NCBI GenBank assembly: GCA_001579985.1
Contig: LRSR01004099.1
Coordinates: forward strand, 1 to 41,825
From: Hypsibius dujardini
Taxonomy: Eukaryota > Tardigrada > Eutardigrada > Parachela > Hypsibiidae
Direction of reading: 5' to 3'
DNA: 41,825 nucleotides
The translations under genes were made by a program, and so were the position numbers. The notes under the pieces are model-generated. The model ran no database searches, had not been told where the DNA came from, and worked only from the letters and a program-made list of their open reading frames with translations. Positions 33,101-40,950 of this stretch are shown here, piece by piece (the first letter of the stretch is position 1; the number at the start of each line of letters is the position of its first letter).

Positions 33101-33502
33101 GAATCGGACCCACAATCACTAATCCGAAAAGAATTGCCAGCGAGCTTAAAACCGAAGGAGGTGGCAAAGTGTACTTTTTGCAACAAGCCAGTCATAGGGC
33201 CATGCACAAAAGGTACCATCATCGGCGGAAAGCCAACAATGAAACACGCCAATGAGATCGACGGTAGGTTCTGTGCAGCGCGTCGGCGGACTGAAGTGGC
33301 ACAGAACAGTGAATCAACGGAGGAGAATACTTCATCCCGGACGGACGGAAGGTTACAACAATCAACGAACTTCAGCCTCCGCAGGAACCTGCCACCAAAA
33401 GGGCGAGTGTACCAGTCGTGGGAGAAGAAAGGGAACGTGAGAACAGCCTGGAGATTCCTGTGCAGCAGCCACGCCGAACAACACTTCAAACAACACATAT
33501 AA
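27104..33502 (+). CDS. Gag-Pol polyprotein of a Ty3/gypsy-type retroelement
   Basis: One uninterrupted frame of 2132 codons from ATG. In order: a gag capsid-like region (about 70-240; WAELKDLMLKNFRP is typical); an Arg/Gln/Gly-rich stretch; a zinc knuckle at 418-430 with unusual C-x2-C-x3-H-x4-C spacing; a retropepsin-like fold without DTG (about 455-580); a canonical CCHC knuckle (715-728); an active-type protease with DTGS at 778-781; zinc-finger-like motifs at 929-1013; reverse transcriptase with YIDD at 1258-1261; RNase H (DASSVACGAVL from 1412); an integrase HHCC region; and the catalytic core D1693, D1754, E1789. It makes capsid and the enzymes for reverse transcription and integration. 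The last 60 or so codons overlap the env frame and look less protein-like than the env reading, so pol may really end earlier or shift frame. Confidence 0.95.
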   Translation: MPSDNETDSGSSGNGGGAQQRQLQRPAPSLASTSTAATTQGGVTVKTIADAVVTQQSQMAIRGPVAMPKFGNKDTEEIGMFLRRYEMAGHAQKWTDEDLLAMLPLSLEEGSGAEYWYVRTVIPGTWAELKDLMLKNFRPPTFLEYQQKALARRVMKDTESINTYFEEVMKLYDVLESLGKAFTDLEKADKLTSGLHGNLFRDVTMMAPTTPQDFLIKSGKAIDMEIRVQKKPHSSRVEILPNAIIDPVSLHGEQRQNRGNYRGNHFDPNYQETKGRSGQHNGGERFRVYDDRFLSFQPESYKPKSGWESDRQQNRYEGQRNGYGPNDRERHDQWQAPRGHGREVWPKQNFNRENGGGRFQNGPQFQGHRNGQQYANQQGRNQWQRGSGDNNQPPGGQPQQVPRRNMGAPQEPRKAPACYNCGGPHFKTQCTQPTVGGPQARQQVNLVQGVQDMADLSIFVIEFGINENNYNAMTLSVADRLITGVLTQRVKSTIGLKAITDLGLGDLIDGEHHWQLELPGAPIFRVVGKATIDVNIFGQVWTLEMEITDTKPEARDIYLSYADSYMMLEGRFCQRRLENINYDWIDLMWHNTTKTPIQGTTGPVSENLLNNTATGLGVDHSVEGNPELNRATESLAISEVEMEDVYGSQKSGVADSVEGNERQGHNPPGVKDTAVSIENTSKAISTTMEHVDLSDLFAVTETVEKGCQTEKDKRCYRCQGSGHKARNCRRKPKVKPETGVPGEVSIISDGMFSIQNYHENRPMLDLKIEGYPAKCLWDTGSCVSAVSSEVIKQLGLEHLVDPFQKFQLRSATGHQVMSEGAIQLKVDTFGRQANLLVQVFRDMPGQLDMILGWPDTRRILDQPGKGQFGGFSKNLYSSMQEARRTAEKEDIVDLSRLEKPFSTMFPKEVLFMSSTMPGGNDIKKPKLECPCGYMSESEYEKVRHGDVCIEAMKACKEIPHFTCDCGNRFTGKSIWLAHRKICHGDKKPFVCPVRGCFFDATTFCQAIEHARYHREWDAKRTTQVGEILLCSTVGNTVSQSVELQSKNPLLKIHELKYGTHLEPEQLFALKRLILKYEDLFGTEEIPIGQAKIKPIEFHTIPGIKPVWQPVRRLCKKEMEMVDKDIKQQCKDGRMEPSRSPWQSPIHLAPKGPDAKRLVGDYKKLNEVLVEPKYPIPLISDVLDQLRGSNYFTTLDLTCGFQQLPVAESSRDILSLTTTSGTFRPRTLPYGTNCSGAIFQQTMIQIFGDLLGKHLSAIYIDDMSLGHVTFPEHLHSLELVFMRLREANLTLQINKCRFAMPSVKLLGFILSQEGISQDPEKTRAIKEYPTPTTATAVRAFYGLASFYRMYIPKFAEISKPLTLLYAGKEIKKNSKITWGPDQQKAFETLKERLTTFPCLAYFQDELETFVHCDASSVACGAVLAQKHGKYLRPVAFASRAWVGPEKNLSTVEKEALCIVWISVKWRSYLVYREVTIVTDQKSLTWLFSLKTPNEKLTRWAILLSQFRFKIVHKSGVLNRDADALSRYAVGENPSDAENVMNAEVMTLAEIDMRVEQLSDKFCGDLISFLEGNTQNPSDRLKRLSTGFHVDDGVLYYRVKEEGWNRELLVLPQSQWLEVCANIHDHKACMAHLGYKKCLDVLSTRFYFKNMAKFLRKFISSCVVCQTRNPMASTKLGKLQTIPIPARAFSTVVCDTVGPLNRTSSGGHKYLLTACCELTSFIIAKPVKNHTSLEFAKFLLYDVILRYGFIRILRSDKGTEMEGVVKELLKLLEVKHLKGSGYRPQTTGKIETQHRSLGRILAKLCSENQKDWNLAVPFACFAMNAAKHAVTGVSPYQAVYGVPCLFQFDMAYPVREQLDPFIMATADRIANIQAFIKYNIAENKRYSEALVNETRKPVTLKVGDKCLLFSPMRKADQTAKLTHFFTGPYEVLEQTSPVNFRISYNRPGETKGTIINVARLKQWHDRQMLEQEVAESSDQESAEITQRTVTFNDPEVSEETVESDPQSLIRKELPASLKPKEVAKCTFCNKPVIGPCTKGTIIGGKPTMKHANEIDGRFCAARRRTEVAQNSESTEENTSSRTDGRLQQSTNFSLRRNLPPKGRVYQSWEKKGNVRTAWRFLCSSHAEQHFKQHI

Positions 33503-36381
33503 CAAACAACACCAGACCAGCAAGGAAACAACGTCGGAAGGTGGAAGTCTCGGAATCGGGGGAAGAGCAAGGAGAAGCGGAACAAGCAGAGGAGGAGTAT
33601 GCAGTGCGGAAATCAGGGAGGCAAAGGAATCAAACGAAGCGGTATGGATTCACAAATGTGATCAGCAAGCTGCCATTATGGTTAGTAACAGTGTTTATGA
33701 TCATCATGATTCCGGAAATCCACGCCATCGAAGCACAGGGATGCCAGTGTCAGAACAAAAAACTACTCGGATCACTGGATCTCAGCAAGTACACTCAGTG
33801 CGAGAAAGTGGCAGACAAACCGTCCCCTCGAAAAGTCACCTACGAAGTTTTCGTAATGAAAAAGGCGTCAGTATTTTTTCCGGCTACACTGTGCAAGGCC
33901 ACTGTGCAGTCTATCACGGTGACAAAATTTTTTTGGGGAAGCACGGACTCAGTTCCTTCCAGCTCTTTCCGAGACCTGAGCCCCGATGAGTGTCAAAGAA
34001 TGTATCAATCGCTGAACTGTTTTTCCAATCAAATGCGCAGAGTGCCAGGAACAAATGCGTTTGCGTTTACGGAACAGCCAGAAGCAGTCAGCAGCTGGTT
34101 AACAACCACCACAACGACAACAATCAACTGTTTTGTTGAACCCACGAAACTCACTCAGCAGGAAACAGGAGGAGACATCATTGGTATTGCTGGCGCTCTG
34201 GGGACAAAGAAAGAAGTGGGACATGCCTCCAAGGGCGGAATGACCTTTATCTGGCAAACAGATGCCAGTGATCAGAAGAAGCCGTGCGACTACGAATCGA
34301 TTACGAAAAACGATGGTTACCTGTACGATCTGGAGAACAAACGACTCAGAGTGCGAGACCCGGAACGACAGGTTGATTTCATACTGGACGCCCAGCCCGC
34401 GGATATTGATTGCAACTTCACAACGAAAGTATGGCACGTGCGGGGCGGATTCACTGACGTACTGCTCAGTTTAGCCGTGGAAAACACGACGGTTATCGAG
34501 AACGAACTGTCAGAAGCCCAACGGTACAAACGAAGTGTAGAAGAACGACAAGTGGAGAGACCACAATTCATCGAAATACTTTCACCATCAGAAATGGCAG
34601 TGGAAGCGGCGAGGCGCCAAGCATTACGAGTCGAAGTGGAGGAAATCCAAACAATGCAACCCAATTCGATGGCGGAAGGCCCGTCCACGCGGCGACGAAG
34701 GAGCCGGACAACTACACCTTCAATTTCTATAAGCGAGAAACCACACAGGAACGCAATGGTTGAGTCCGAGAGCGCCACGTTTGAGGCAGAAGCCACGACG
34801 GTAGACGCAACCATCGAACCAGAAGGGGAAGGTATTTCAACCATGCCCGAAAGGTCAAGTCCCGCGGACGCAATACTCACAGAAATCGCACAGCTGATAA
34901 CAGAACGCACGCCAACGGAAGCAGACCTGCTGCAAAACGAACAAGAAGAGAACCGAATCTTGTTTGAGCAGGAAGAGACGAGGCGCAGAGACGATGAAGA
35001 ACGACTGCGGATCCGATTGGCCGACGAGGAACGTCGACAACAGTTAGTGCTACAGGAACAACGTCGCCGTTCGAATGCAATACTTCAGCAGGAGGTGAAC
35101 GACTTTGAGCAGCAACGATTACAACAAAATCGCAATTATGCAAATCAACTCCGGAGGGAAGAGCTGACACGGCAGGAGACCGCACGGAGGAGACAGACAA
35201 GCACACAACCTGCACCAGTACGTAGACTAAACCCAAATTGGGTGCCGCCAGGAGCGTATGTTCTGCAACAACAAGCGGAAACCATAGACAAACCAAAGCA
35301 AAAATTGGGGGTCTCAAACCACACTTCGGAATTCCTCGCGCGTATGACACTCAATGACATCAAAGCAAAATACGCAAGGACAAAAGAGATTCCTATGGAG
35401 CTCATGCTGAGTCACCAACAGTACGTTAGCGACCATCAAATCATGATTTCTAATCTTCTAAGCGAAGAGATTCATCAACTGGATTGTCAGGCACGGCAAA
35501 ATCGGGCGGCCCTAATCAACGTTCTCGCGAAACAGTCAGGCGTCCGCGCAGCTCAACTAATTGGTTTTGACCAGTGTCACAGCTTGGTCGCACATGGAGC
35601 AATGGCCCTTATATATCAGTGCGAGGCAGTGAACGTTACGGTCGGAGCAAAACGAACGGAGTGCGGAATGGAACCGACGGTGGGAAATGGATCTCTCAGT
35701 CTGGACGGATACACCATAACCCGTAACTTCATTCCATGCTTACATGACGGACATTTTACGCAAATTGGGGAGAAAACATTTGAATACGACAGCCAACGAC
35801 AAGACTGGAGAGAGGCACGAGAAACGATTCAAGTCTCCCATGATCATCTTGTGGCCACATTCGACATCACGGAAGATCGAACGGCGGTAGGGATCGACAA
35901 CTTTCACGAGAAAAGCGATAACAACTTCTTAGATTTGTTTGGAGAGCTGTCAGCCGTCATGCAGACGTCTGGTCAATCTTCCTTGTCGGAAGCTCTACGG
36001 GGAACAAGCAAGGACGTGGCTCAAAAGAACAATGTACCAGACATTATTGGGGGAATAGAAGAAGTGTTCACTGGATGGAGGACGTCTTTCATTTCAATCG
36101 TATTTTTCGTGGGATGCGCGTTGAGCATTCTCATTGTGTGTAAAATTTGTGGACCAAATCGGATACTCGCGGCCATTTGTCCGAAGCGTCGCAAACCAAA
36201 CAAAAAAGAACCCGACACAAGAGCCATCTACAGCGTTCGAAACGGAGTACCACGGCTCCGGCTGCCAGCGTTGGAGAACGGCGAACGAAGGCACAGCAAA
36301 CCGGAAGAGGTGCCTCTAACAGATATGGAGGTCAAAGATATGGCGACAGAGCATCCATACGGGTTAAACATCATCCCCTGA
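33313..36381 (+). CDS. Env-like membrane glycoprotein of the retroelement
   Basis: Open without stops from 33313 (after a TGA) to TGA 36379-36381, in the -1 frame relative to pol and overlapping it by 190 bases. No ATG precedes the hydrophobic signal-like segment (LPLWLVTVFMIIMIPE, about 33670-33730), so initiation probably comes from splicing or frameshifting. After it come a Cys-containing domain, an RYKR furin-type site (about 34522), an RRRRSR site near 34690, a long Glu/Gln/Arg coiled coil (about 34920-35200), and a Cys-rich domain starting CQARQNRA at 35485 with four further spaced cysteines. A transmembrane segment (ISIVFFVGCALSILIVCKIC, from about 36090) precedes a basic tail. Several N-x-S/T sites are present. 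The layout suggests a cleaved fusion glycoprotein. The CxxRxNR region recalls class III (gB/chuvirus-like) fusogens, which is unverified. Confidence 0.8.
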   Translation: MNGGEYFIPDGRKVTTINELQPPQEPATKRASVPVVGEERERENSLEIPVQQPRRTTLQTTHITNNTRPARKQRRKVEVSESGEEQGEAEQAEEEYAVRKSGRQRNQTKRYGFTNVISKLPLWLVTVFMIIMIPEIHAIEAQGCQCQNKKLLGSLDLSKYTQCEKVADKPSPRKVTYEVFVMKKASVFFPATLCKATVQSITVTKFFWGSTDSVPSSSFRDLSPDECQRMYQSLNCFSNQMRRVPGTNAFAFTEQPEAVSSWLTTTTTTTINCFVEPTKLTQQETGGDIIGIAGALGTKKEVGHASKGGMTFIWQTDASDQKKPCDYESITKNDGYLYDLENKRLRVRDPERQVDFILDAQPADIDCNFTTKVWHVRGGFTDVLLSLAVENTTVIENELSEAQRYKRSVEERQVERPQFIEILSPSEMAVEAARRQALRVEVEEIQTMQPNSMAEGPSTRRRRSRTTTPSISISEKPHRNAMVESESATFEAEATTVDATIEPEGEGISTMPERSSPADAILTEIAQLITERTPTEADLLQNEQEENRILFEQEETRRRDDEERLRIRLADEERRQQLVLQEQRRRSNAILQQEVNDFEQQRLQQNRNYANQLRREELTRQETARRRQTSTQPAPVRRLNPNWVPPGAYVLQQQAETIDKPKQKLGVSNHTSEFLARMTLNDIKAKYARTKEIPMELMLSHQQYVSDHQIMISNLLSEEIHQLDCQARQNRAALINVLAKQSGVRAAQLIGFDQCHSLVAHGAMALIYQCEAVNVTVGAKRTECGMEPTVGNGSLSLDGYTITRNFIPCLHDGHFTQIGEKTFEYDSQRQDWREARETIQVSHDHLVATFDITEDRTAVGIDNFHEKSDNNFLDLFGELSAVMQTSGQSSLSEALRGTSKDVAQKNNVPDIIGGIEEVFTGWRTSFISIVFFVGCALSILIVCKICGPNRILAAICPKRRKPNKKEPDTRAIYSVRNGVPRLRLPALENGERRHSKPEEVPLTDMEVKDMATEHPYGLNIIP

Positions 36382-36384
36382 ATT

Positions 36385-37158
36385 TTGGCGGAACTGAGAG
36401 AGGAATCCATCGTTTTGGCGCTAACCACACTAACTCTCTTGGTTCCAGTTGGATCAGCGGAAACGGCCCAAAGTCAAGTATATACACTATCTGTTCAAAG
36501 TCAATATAATCACGCAAGTCAGTCATGCACCTGTACCTATGTTTACGCACCGCCCCCATGCGTCCTGAGGGGAGACAACACAGGGATGCCAATTACGAGG
36601 AGGACCCGAACGGATGGGGAGGTAGAAGGCACCACAACGCCACTGGTGATTTCTAAGGAATCAATGCTTAACAGCAACAGGATCCCGTGGAAAGCAGTTG
36701 TGACTCAATTGGTTGACAGTCTGGAAAAAGTGCGACGGAAGCAGACGAGAAGCATTGTAAAAGAATGGCGAACTGGTTCTACAGCGCAACGCGACTTCGA
36801 CACAAACCTGGAGGAAGAGATACTGCCCTTCAGAGAGCTAATAAGTGGATGGTTCGACCGACTCAAGAGCAAAAGACCGTCAAATCAGCGGATAAACCGG
36901 TTAAAATTGCTACATAACAAAACGGTGGTGACAAGTCAGCAATTACGGAAAATACCACGCCCCCTGGAAGTTTTAAAGCACTTCGAGACATTGGGACAGC
37001 TATATATATTCGCATTGTTCGAGCAAATATGCTCATTCGATTTTCACCGCGCACCAGCTGAAGTTCTTCCACTTTGCACGGAATATTATTTTTCTTCCTG
37101 GCCTTTTCAAGTTATTCCCGATTTCCACTGCAACTACTCCCCTTCTCCCGAAAGTTAG
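36385..37158 (+). CDS. Retroelement accessory ORF, probable secreted protein 1
   Basis: About 257 codons in the same frame as env, separated from it only by the env TGA. There is no ATG before the hydrophobic leader (VLALTTLTLLVPVGSA, near 36415), so it needs a spliced leader exon or readthrough of the env stop. After the leader come a Cys-containing CTCTYVYAPPPC segment, a basic region (KVRRKQTRS), and a C-terminal part with FEQIC and LCTEYYFSSWP. The C-x(n)-L-x-C-x-EYY pattern is shared with the next ORF, so the two are probably paralogues. No known family recognised. Confidence 0.55.
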   Translation: MAELREESIVLALTTLTLLVPVGSAETAQSQVYTLSVQSQYNHASQSCTCTYVYAPPPCVLRGDNTGMPITRRTRTDGEVEGTTTPLVISKESMLNSNRIPWKAVVTQLVDSLEKVRRKQTRSIVKEWRTGSTAQRDFDTNLEEEILPFRELISGWFDRLKSKRPSNQRINRLKLLHNKTVVTSQQLRKIPRPLEVLKHFETLGQLYIFALFEQICSFDFHRAPAEVLPLCTEYYFSSWPFQVIPDFHCNYSPSPES

Positions 37159-37206
37159 TCCTGACCTGAATAGACTGTCGAGCAACGCTGCATGTTTTGA
37201 AGAAAG

Positions 37207-38292
37207 ATGAAAGCACCAAAATCACCGTTTCACTGGACTTCGAAGAAGTTCTGGACGCGATACGGCCGCAGCGAATGTGGTAACTCAAGCTCACGTCGCG
37301 AAGGGAACTCAACATTGAAAGCGGCGATCATGGTTTATTTGTTCGCTACGTCAATCCAAGGGATTTGCGCCAGGATGGAGAATGGGCGATTCATCCCTCG
37401 CGACGAGGACCCAACAGTAGCCGTCACCAGGGGTAGGGTGATAGAATTCCGGAGTGTGGGAGAGATTACGCCAACCCGGACAACGCCGGAACTGGAAATA
37501 CTCAACGTCCGACGGGTAACGAAACAGCCTCCATCACAATTGTCAACTCAAACCCACATGGGAACAGCCCATGGGATGTTTACGCTCGCAAATAATCAGG
37601 TAAGCTTGACAAAGCGTCCGGACGAATCGGGACCTGGACAGACGTCACAAAGTCCCGGCGACGCCTTGTGGATTTTCTCAAATTCGGAGCGGTTCCGTTC
37701 AATGATGAAGGACACACGAAACAAACCAGCATTGGAACGCGCCTTACAAAATTACCGACCATTCAACACTGAGAGCACACGACCGAATAGACCGGAACGT
37801 TTTGAAATACAACAACTTGCAACCATTACGACTGCAATTCCTCCCGGAATCATGGATACGCAGAGGATGCCATACTCTTTTGAGGAAATGCACCTCCTGC
37901 GACGCCCGTCACCGAACGCAATTTTTGACAGCGTGTTTACCGTGGCGCGAAATTTGATCAAGAAGACGTACCAAAACTACTGCTCAACGCCAGCTTTAGT
38001 CAACGGTCCTATCCTCATGCTTAAGTGCATCGAGTACTATTTGATGGCTGACCCAAGCAGTATCGCAAAACTAGATGAATTTGGCCTCTCTCTAGATGTA
38101 CACCCGCGTTTTCACTCACCGGAATTCCCACAACCGTCAGTGACCGACGTCGAGATGGATATAGCCTTCCGAAGACGGCATGCGCAAACGGTGGACGAAC
38201 GGAACGCGATGACGGCATCACCGGAGGACCTGGCTGAGTACGACATCGAAGACGAGACCAGTACGGCTTCTAACAATGCAAGTGTCCGCTAG
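37207..38292 (+). CDS. Retroelement accessory ORF, probable secreted protein 2
   Basis: 361 codons from an ATG (context AGAAAGATGA) to TAG. A hydrophobic segment at residues about 37-55 (TLKAAIMVYLFATSIQGICA) could be a signal or signal anchor. The middle is Thr/Pro/Arg-rich. The C-terminal region has KKTYQNYC, then LKCIEYYLMADP, resembling the end of the preceding ORF (IC, then LCTEYYFSSWP), followed by an acidic tail. It lies 48 bp after the previous ORF in the same frame, with several stops between. No known family recognised. Carrying two such genes after env is unusual for an LTR retroelement. Confidence 0.6.
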   Translation: MKAPKSPFHWTSKKFWTRYGRSECGNSSSRREGNSTLKAAIMVYLFATSIQGICARMENGRFIPRDEDPTVAVTRGRVIEFRSVGEITPTRTTPELEILNVRRVTKQPPSQLSTQTHMGTAHGMFTLANNQVSLTKRPDESGPGQTSQSPGDALWIFSNSERFRSMMKDTRNKPALERALQNYRPFNTESTRPNRPERFEIQQLATITTAIPPGIMDTQRMPYSFEEMHLLRRPSPNAIFDSVFTVARNLIKKTYQNYCSTPALVNGPILMLKCIEYYLMADPSSIAKLDEFGLSLDVHPRFHSPEFPQPSVTDVEMDIAFRRRHAQTVDERNAMTASPEDLAEYDIEDETSTASNNASVR

Positions 38293-38401
38293 ACGAAAAC
38301 GAAAAGAATCTCTCATTAAAAACAGCATCAGTTAACCGAATTTATTCAACATTTAATCACCAAAATATCCGCATCTTACCCGATTTTAAGCGTCGGTGAT
38401 C

Positions 38402-40075
38402 ATGGAAATGCAGACCCTCCAGAGCCTTGGAGAACCAATCAACTAACCCAGAAAGGACCACAGAGGTTGCCAATCATCACCCTGCGATGGAGCTGTATCC
38501 ATCAACAGTTGGAGGACAGTCACTTGTACAGAGACCAGAGGATGCTCAATCGCACGTAGTTAATGACGTCCATCCACCGCACCTCTGTCGAACCGGAGTG
38601 ACTCGGGTTATAGGCTTCTCATGAACGCGTTCACTACAGGGATCTAGCAACATAATCTACTAGCACACGAATGATTGGGCAACATATGGACAACGACTAG
38701 GAAAGAGACCTGCCCCCAGCAAGACACCGCCAGCACAATCGGTCCACAGGGGAAGACCCGTCAAACTGGATCGACTGGCCAACTGTTCTTGGAGGAACTC
38801 AACGGTTCGATGCAATTTGATTAACCGTCTGAACGGACAGGTCCGAGGCCTTCGAACTCTGCACAGCCACCGGCGACAGGCGACCCAGGGTACACTTACC
38901 CAAGGCCGGATGTACCGTTGCAGTTAAACACAGGCTTCCAGAACGATCCATAACCGTATCCCGTAATAGCGGGCAACTCCGGTATACTCGACCCCGAGAC
39001 CGGATCGAGCGGCTACAGTTACGGATACGCCGACCCGGCGCTGCAAAGTGTCAGTTCGTACTCGGACCAGCAAGAAAGTTCCCCTCCGGATACCAACGGC
39101 TTCTCCCCTCGCGTACAGAAATTCCAGCCAATTCGGCAGGTGGAACCTCCGCATTTCGGTGTTGGCGGGACACGGGACGACGGTTCGGGCATCAGTGGGA
39201 AGGTTTCGACAGCCGCGACCGAAGGCAACGCGGTCGATCGGTCCACCAACGCAGCGACCTCCGTTAATTAGCCTGAGGAACCGGTCGGACCGTCTCGGTT
39301 TCGGCCTGGTCCCCGCATCACGGACGCTGACCAATTTTACCAGCAAACGAAACTCGGTTTTCGTGTGACGCAACGGCAGAACCCCGACGGAGAACCGTCG
39401 GACACCAATCCTCCGTCTCAGGGTATGGACGAGACGAGGGTTCATGAAAGACAACGGTACGCAAGTCTGCGGCCTCAAAAATATAAGCACGACAGTGATC
39501 CGGACCAGGTTAGTCCGAAAGTTGGCGAGCCTTCCAGCCCAGCTCCGTCTCCACAAGACGAACCCTCCGGACTTCGAGACGAACCCTCCGGAAATGAAGT
39601 TTGGACTCCGGGACGAAGCTTCGGACAACCTTCACCACAACGGCAGTACATGCAAAATCTGTGGAGCTAGTTGGCGCGCACCCGCAATCAACAGCGCCCA
39701 GCCCACGAAGCCCATCAGGGTTTTCAACAGACAAGTACGTCACCGCCCCGACCACGGGAAACCTCTCCGCGTCGGAAGTATGAAGCACCTGTCCGCACGC
39801 ATCGTAACCGTTACGACGGCTCGACTCCGGGTTCCCGTCGAACGCCGTCCAACAACCAAGACAGCCAACCGAATTCCTAAAGTGCCGGGACTCAATACTT
39901 TGTGCAGACCTCTCCGTCGCAGGACTCGGAGTACTTCCCCCGGAACAGGTACCCTCGCCAACGCAACGGTGAAAACGACGGTTTCAAACAGCCCTTCATA
40001 GCCAACCAGGTCATGCAACAGTTCCGACGGGATCGCCAGCATGATTTTTTTCCGAAAGGGGCGGGCAAGACGTGA
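38402..40075 (+). pseudogene. Decayed coding region for a low-complexity Pro/Gln/Ser/Arg-rich protein
   Basis: From an ATG at 38402 protein-like reading switches frame once (open at 38427-38624). From about 38670 to 40075 a single frame reads as a disordered Pro/Gln/Ser/Tyr/Arg-rich protein (GSSGYSYGYADPALQ, APSPQDEPSGLRDEPSG, RYPRQRNGENDGFKQ). It is broken by seven stop codons, including TAA near 38951, TAG near 39268, TAG at 39668 and TAA at 39878. Between stops the composition is constant, so these look like point lesions in one gene. GC content is higher than in the neighbouring ORFs. The minus-strand open stretch 38924-39628 is its shadow. Confidence 0.5.
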
Positions 40076-40164
40076 GAAGCTTCTCACAGAACGCACCTGC
40101 AATGTTCAACGGATAACTGGAACCGATGCGGCGACCTCAACCGGGTTTCGGTAGCTCGCAGGAC

Positions 40165-40480
40165 TTTGAAGGACGGACGGACGGACCGACGGACGGACGG
40201 ACCGACGGAAGGACGGACCGACGGACGGACGGACCGACGGACGGACGGACGGACCGACGGACTAACCGCCGAGATCATGACGGATGAACGGACTGATAAA
40301 CGGACCGACGGAAGGATTCCAGATACCGCAAACAAACCGACGGACGAACCGTCGAGAGAACGATGGACGGACCATCGGAAATAATGACGGACGGACCGTC
40401 AAAGAGAATGGCAGACGGGCCGAGGGACGGACCATAGAAAAGAATGACGGACGAACCGTCGAGAAAATGACAGACGGACC
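40165..40480 (+). repeat. GGACGGACCGACGG satellite inside the retroelement
   Basis: Tandem GACGGACG and GACCGACG words, degenerating rightward into GACGGACCGTC units. It is similar in kind to the array at 1995-3075, which may mean the element picked up host satellite or the reverse. Confidence 0.85.
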
Positions 40481-40550
40481 GGAAAACAGAACTGAAAACG
40501 CTTTCTCAACACATGTGCTTTTATAAGGCACACACCCGGAAGTACTCCAT

Positions 40551-40556
40551 AATAAA
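40551..40556 (+). terminator. Possible internal poly(A) signal
   Basis: AATAAA in the gap between the satellite and the last ORF. It could end transcripts covering the upstream ORFs. Position is the only support. Confidence 0.25.
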
Positions 40557-40837
40557 CACAGGTCTGCAGGGGGTGTTACGTCACTCGAAGCTAGGACAGC
40601 ACAACCTGATGCGCACGCAACGCACGCAACTGTGACGAAATGACACTTGAGCGTCGAGCTTAGTGGGCACCGAAGAACAAGTGGGCGCGTGAGCACAGAT
40701 ACGGCGGACTCAACAAGTCCGAACGGGCGAGTACGGTTGCGCGAACGACTTCCACTCGTCCGGCCACCGGTCCAAGTCAACACTTCACAAGCAGCAGTTT
40801 GTTTACTCACTGAAGGATCACGTCCGCATCGGCGGAC

Positions 40838-40843
40838 TATAAA
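40838..40843 (+). promoter_or_regulatory. Possible internal TATA box
   Basis: TATAAA in GGACTATAAAGGC lies 113 bp upstream of the ATG of the last ORF and is followed by a pyrimidine-rich TTTTCTTTTCC stretch. It may drive that ORF separately from the LTR; this is inferred from position only. Confidence 0.35.
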
Positions 40844-40950
40844 GGCAAAATATCGCCGAGGGATTGTTAGTTGAGAGATTTTCTTTTCCTTTTTTGTCGC
40901 GGCAATCTATACCACGCTACCCGCAGTCACAGTACTGCTTTTTCAACTGT

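Noticed and set aside
32881-33585. 234-codon minus-strand ORF opposite the end of pol and start of env
   Set aside because: It is antisense to a well-supported pol/env region and shows no domain features.
34877-35350. 157-codon minus-strand ORF inside env
   Set aside because: It is antisense to the Glu/Gln/Arg coiled-coil region, whose codon bias leaves the opposite strand open.
38924-39628. 234-codon open frame on the minus strand
   Set aside because: It is Arg-rich with no domain features and lies antisense to a frame with coherent Pro/Gln/Ser composition. GC-rich, CGG-containing sequence readily gives such shadows.
38660-40075. Programmed readthrough or selenocysteine decoding of the seven stops
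   Set aside because: All three stop types occur and no recoding structure is apparent. Decay is simpler.
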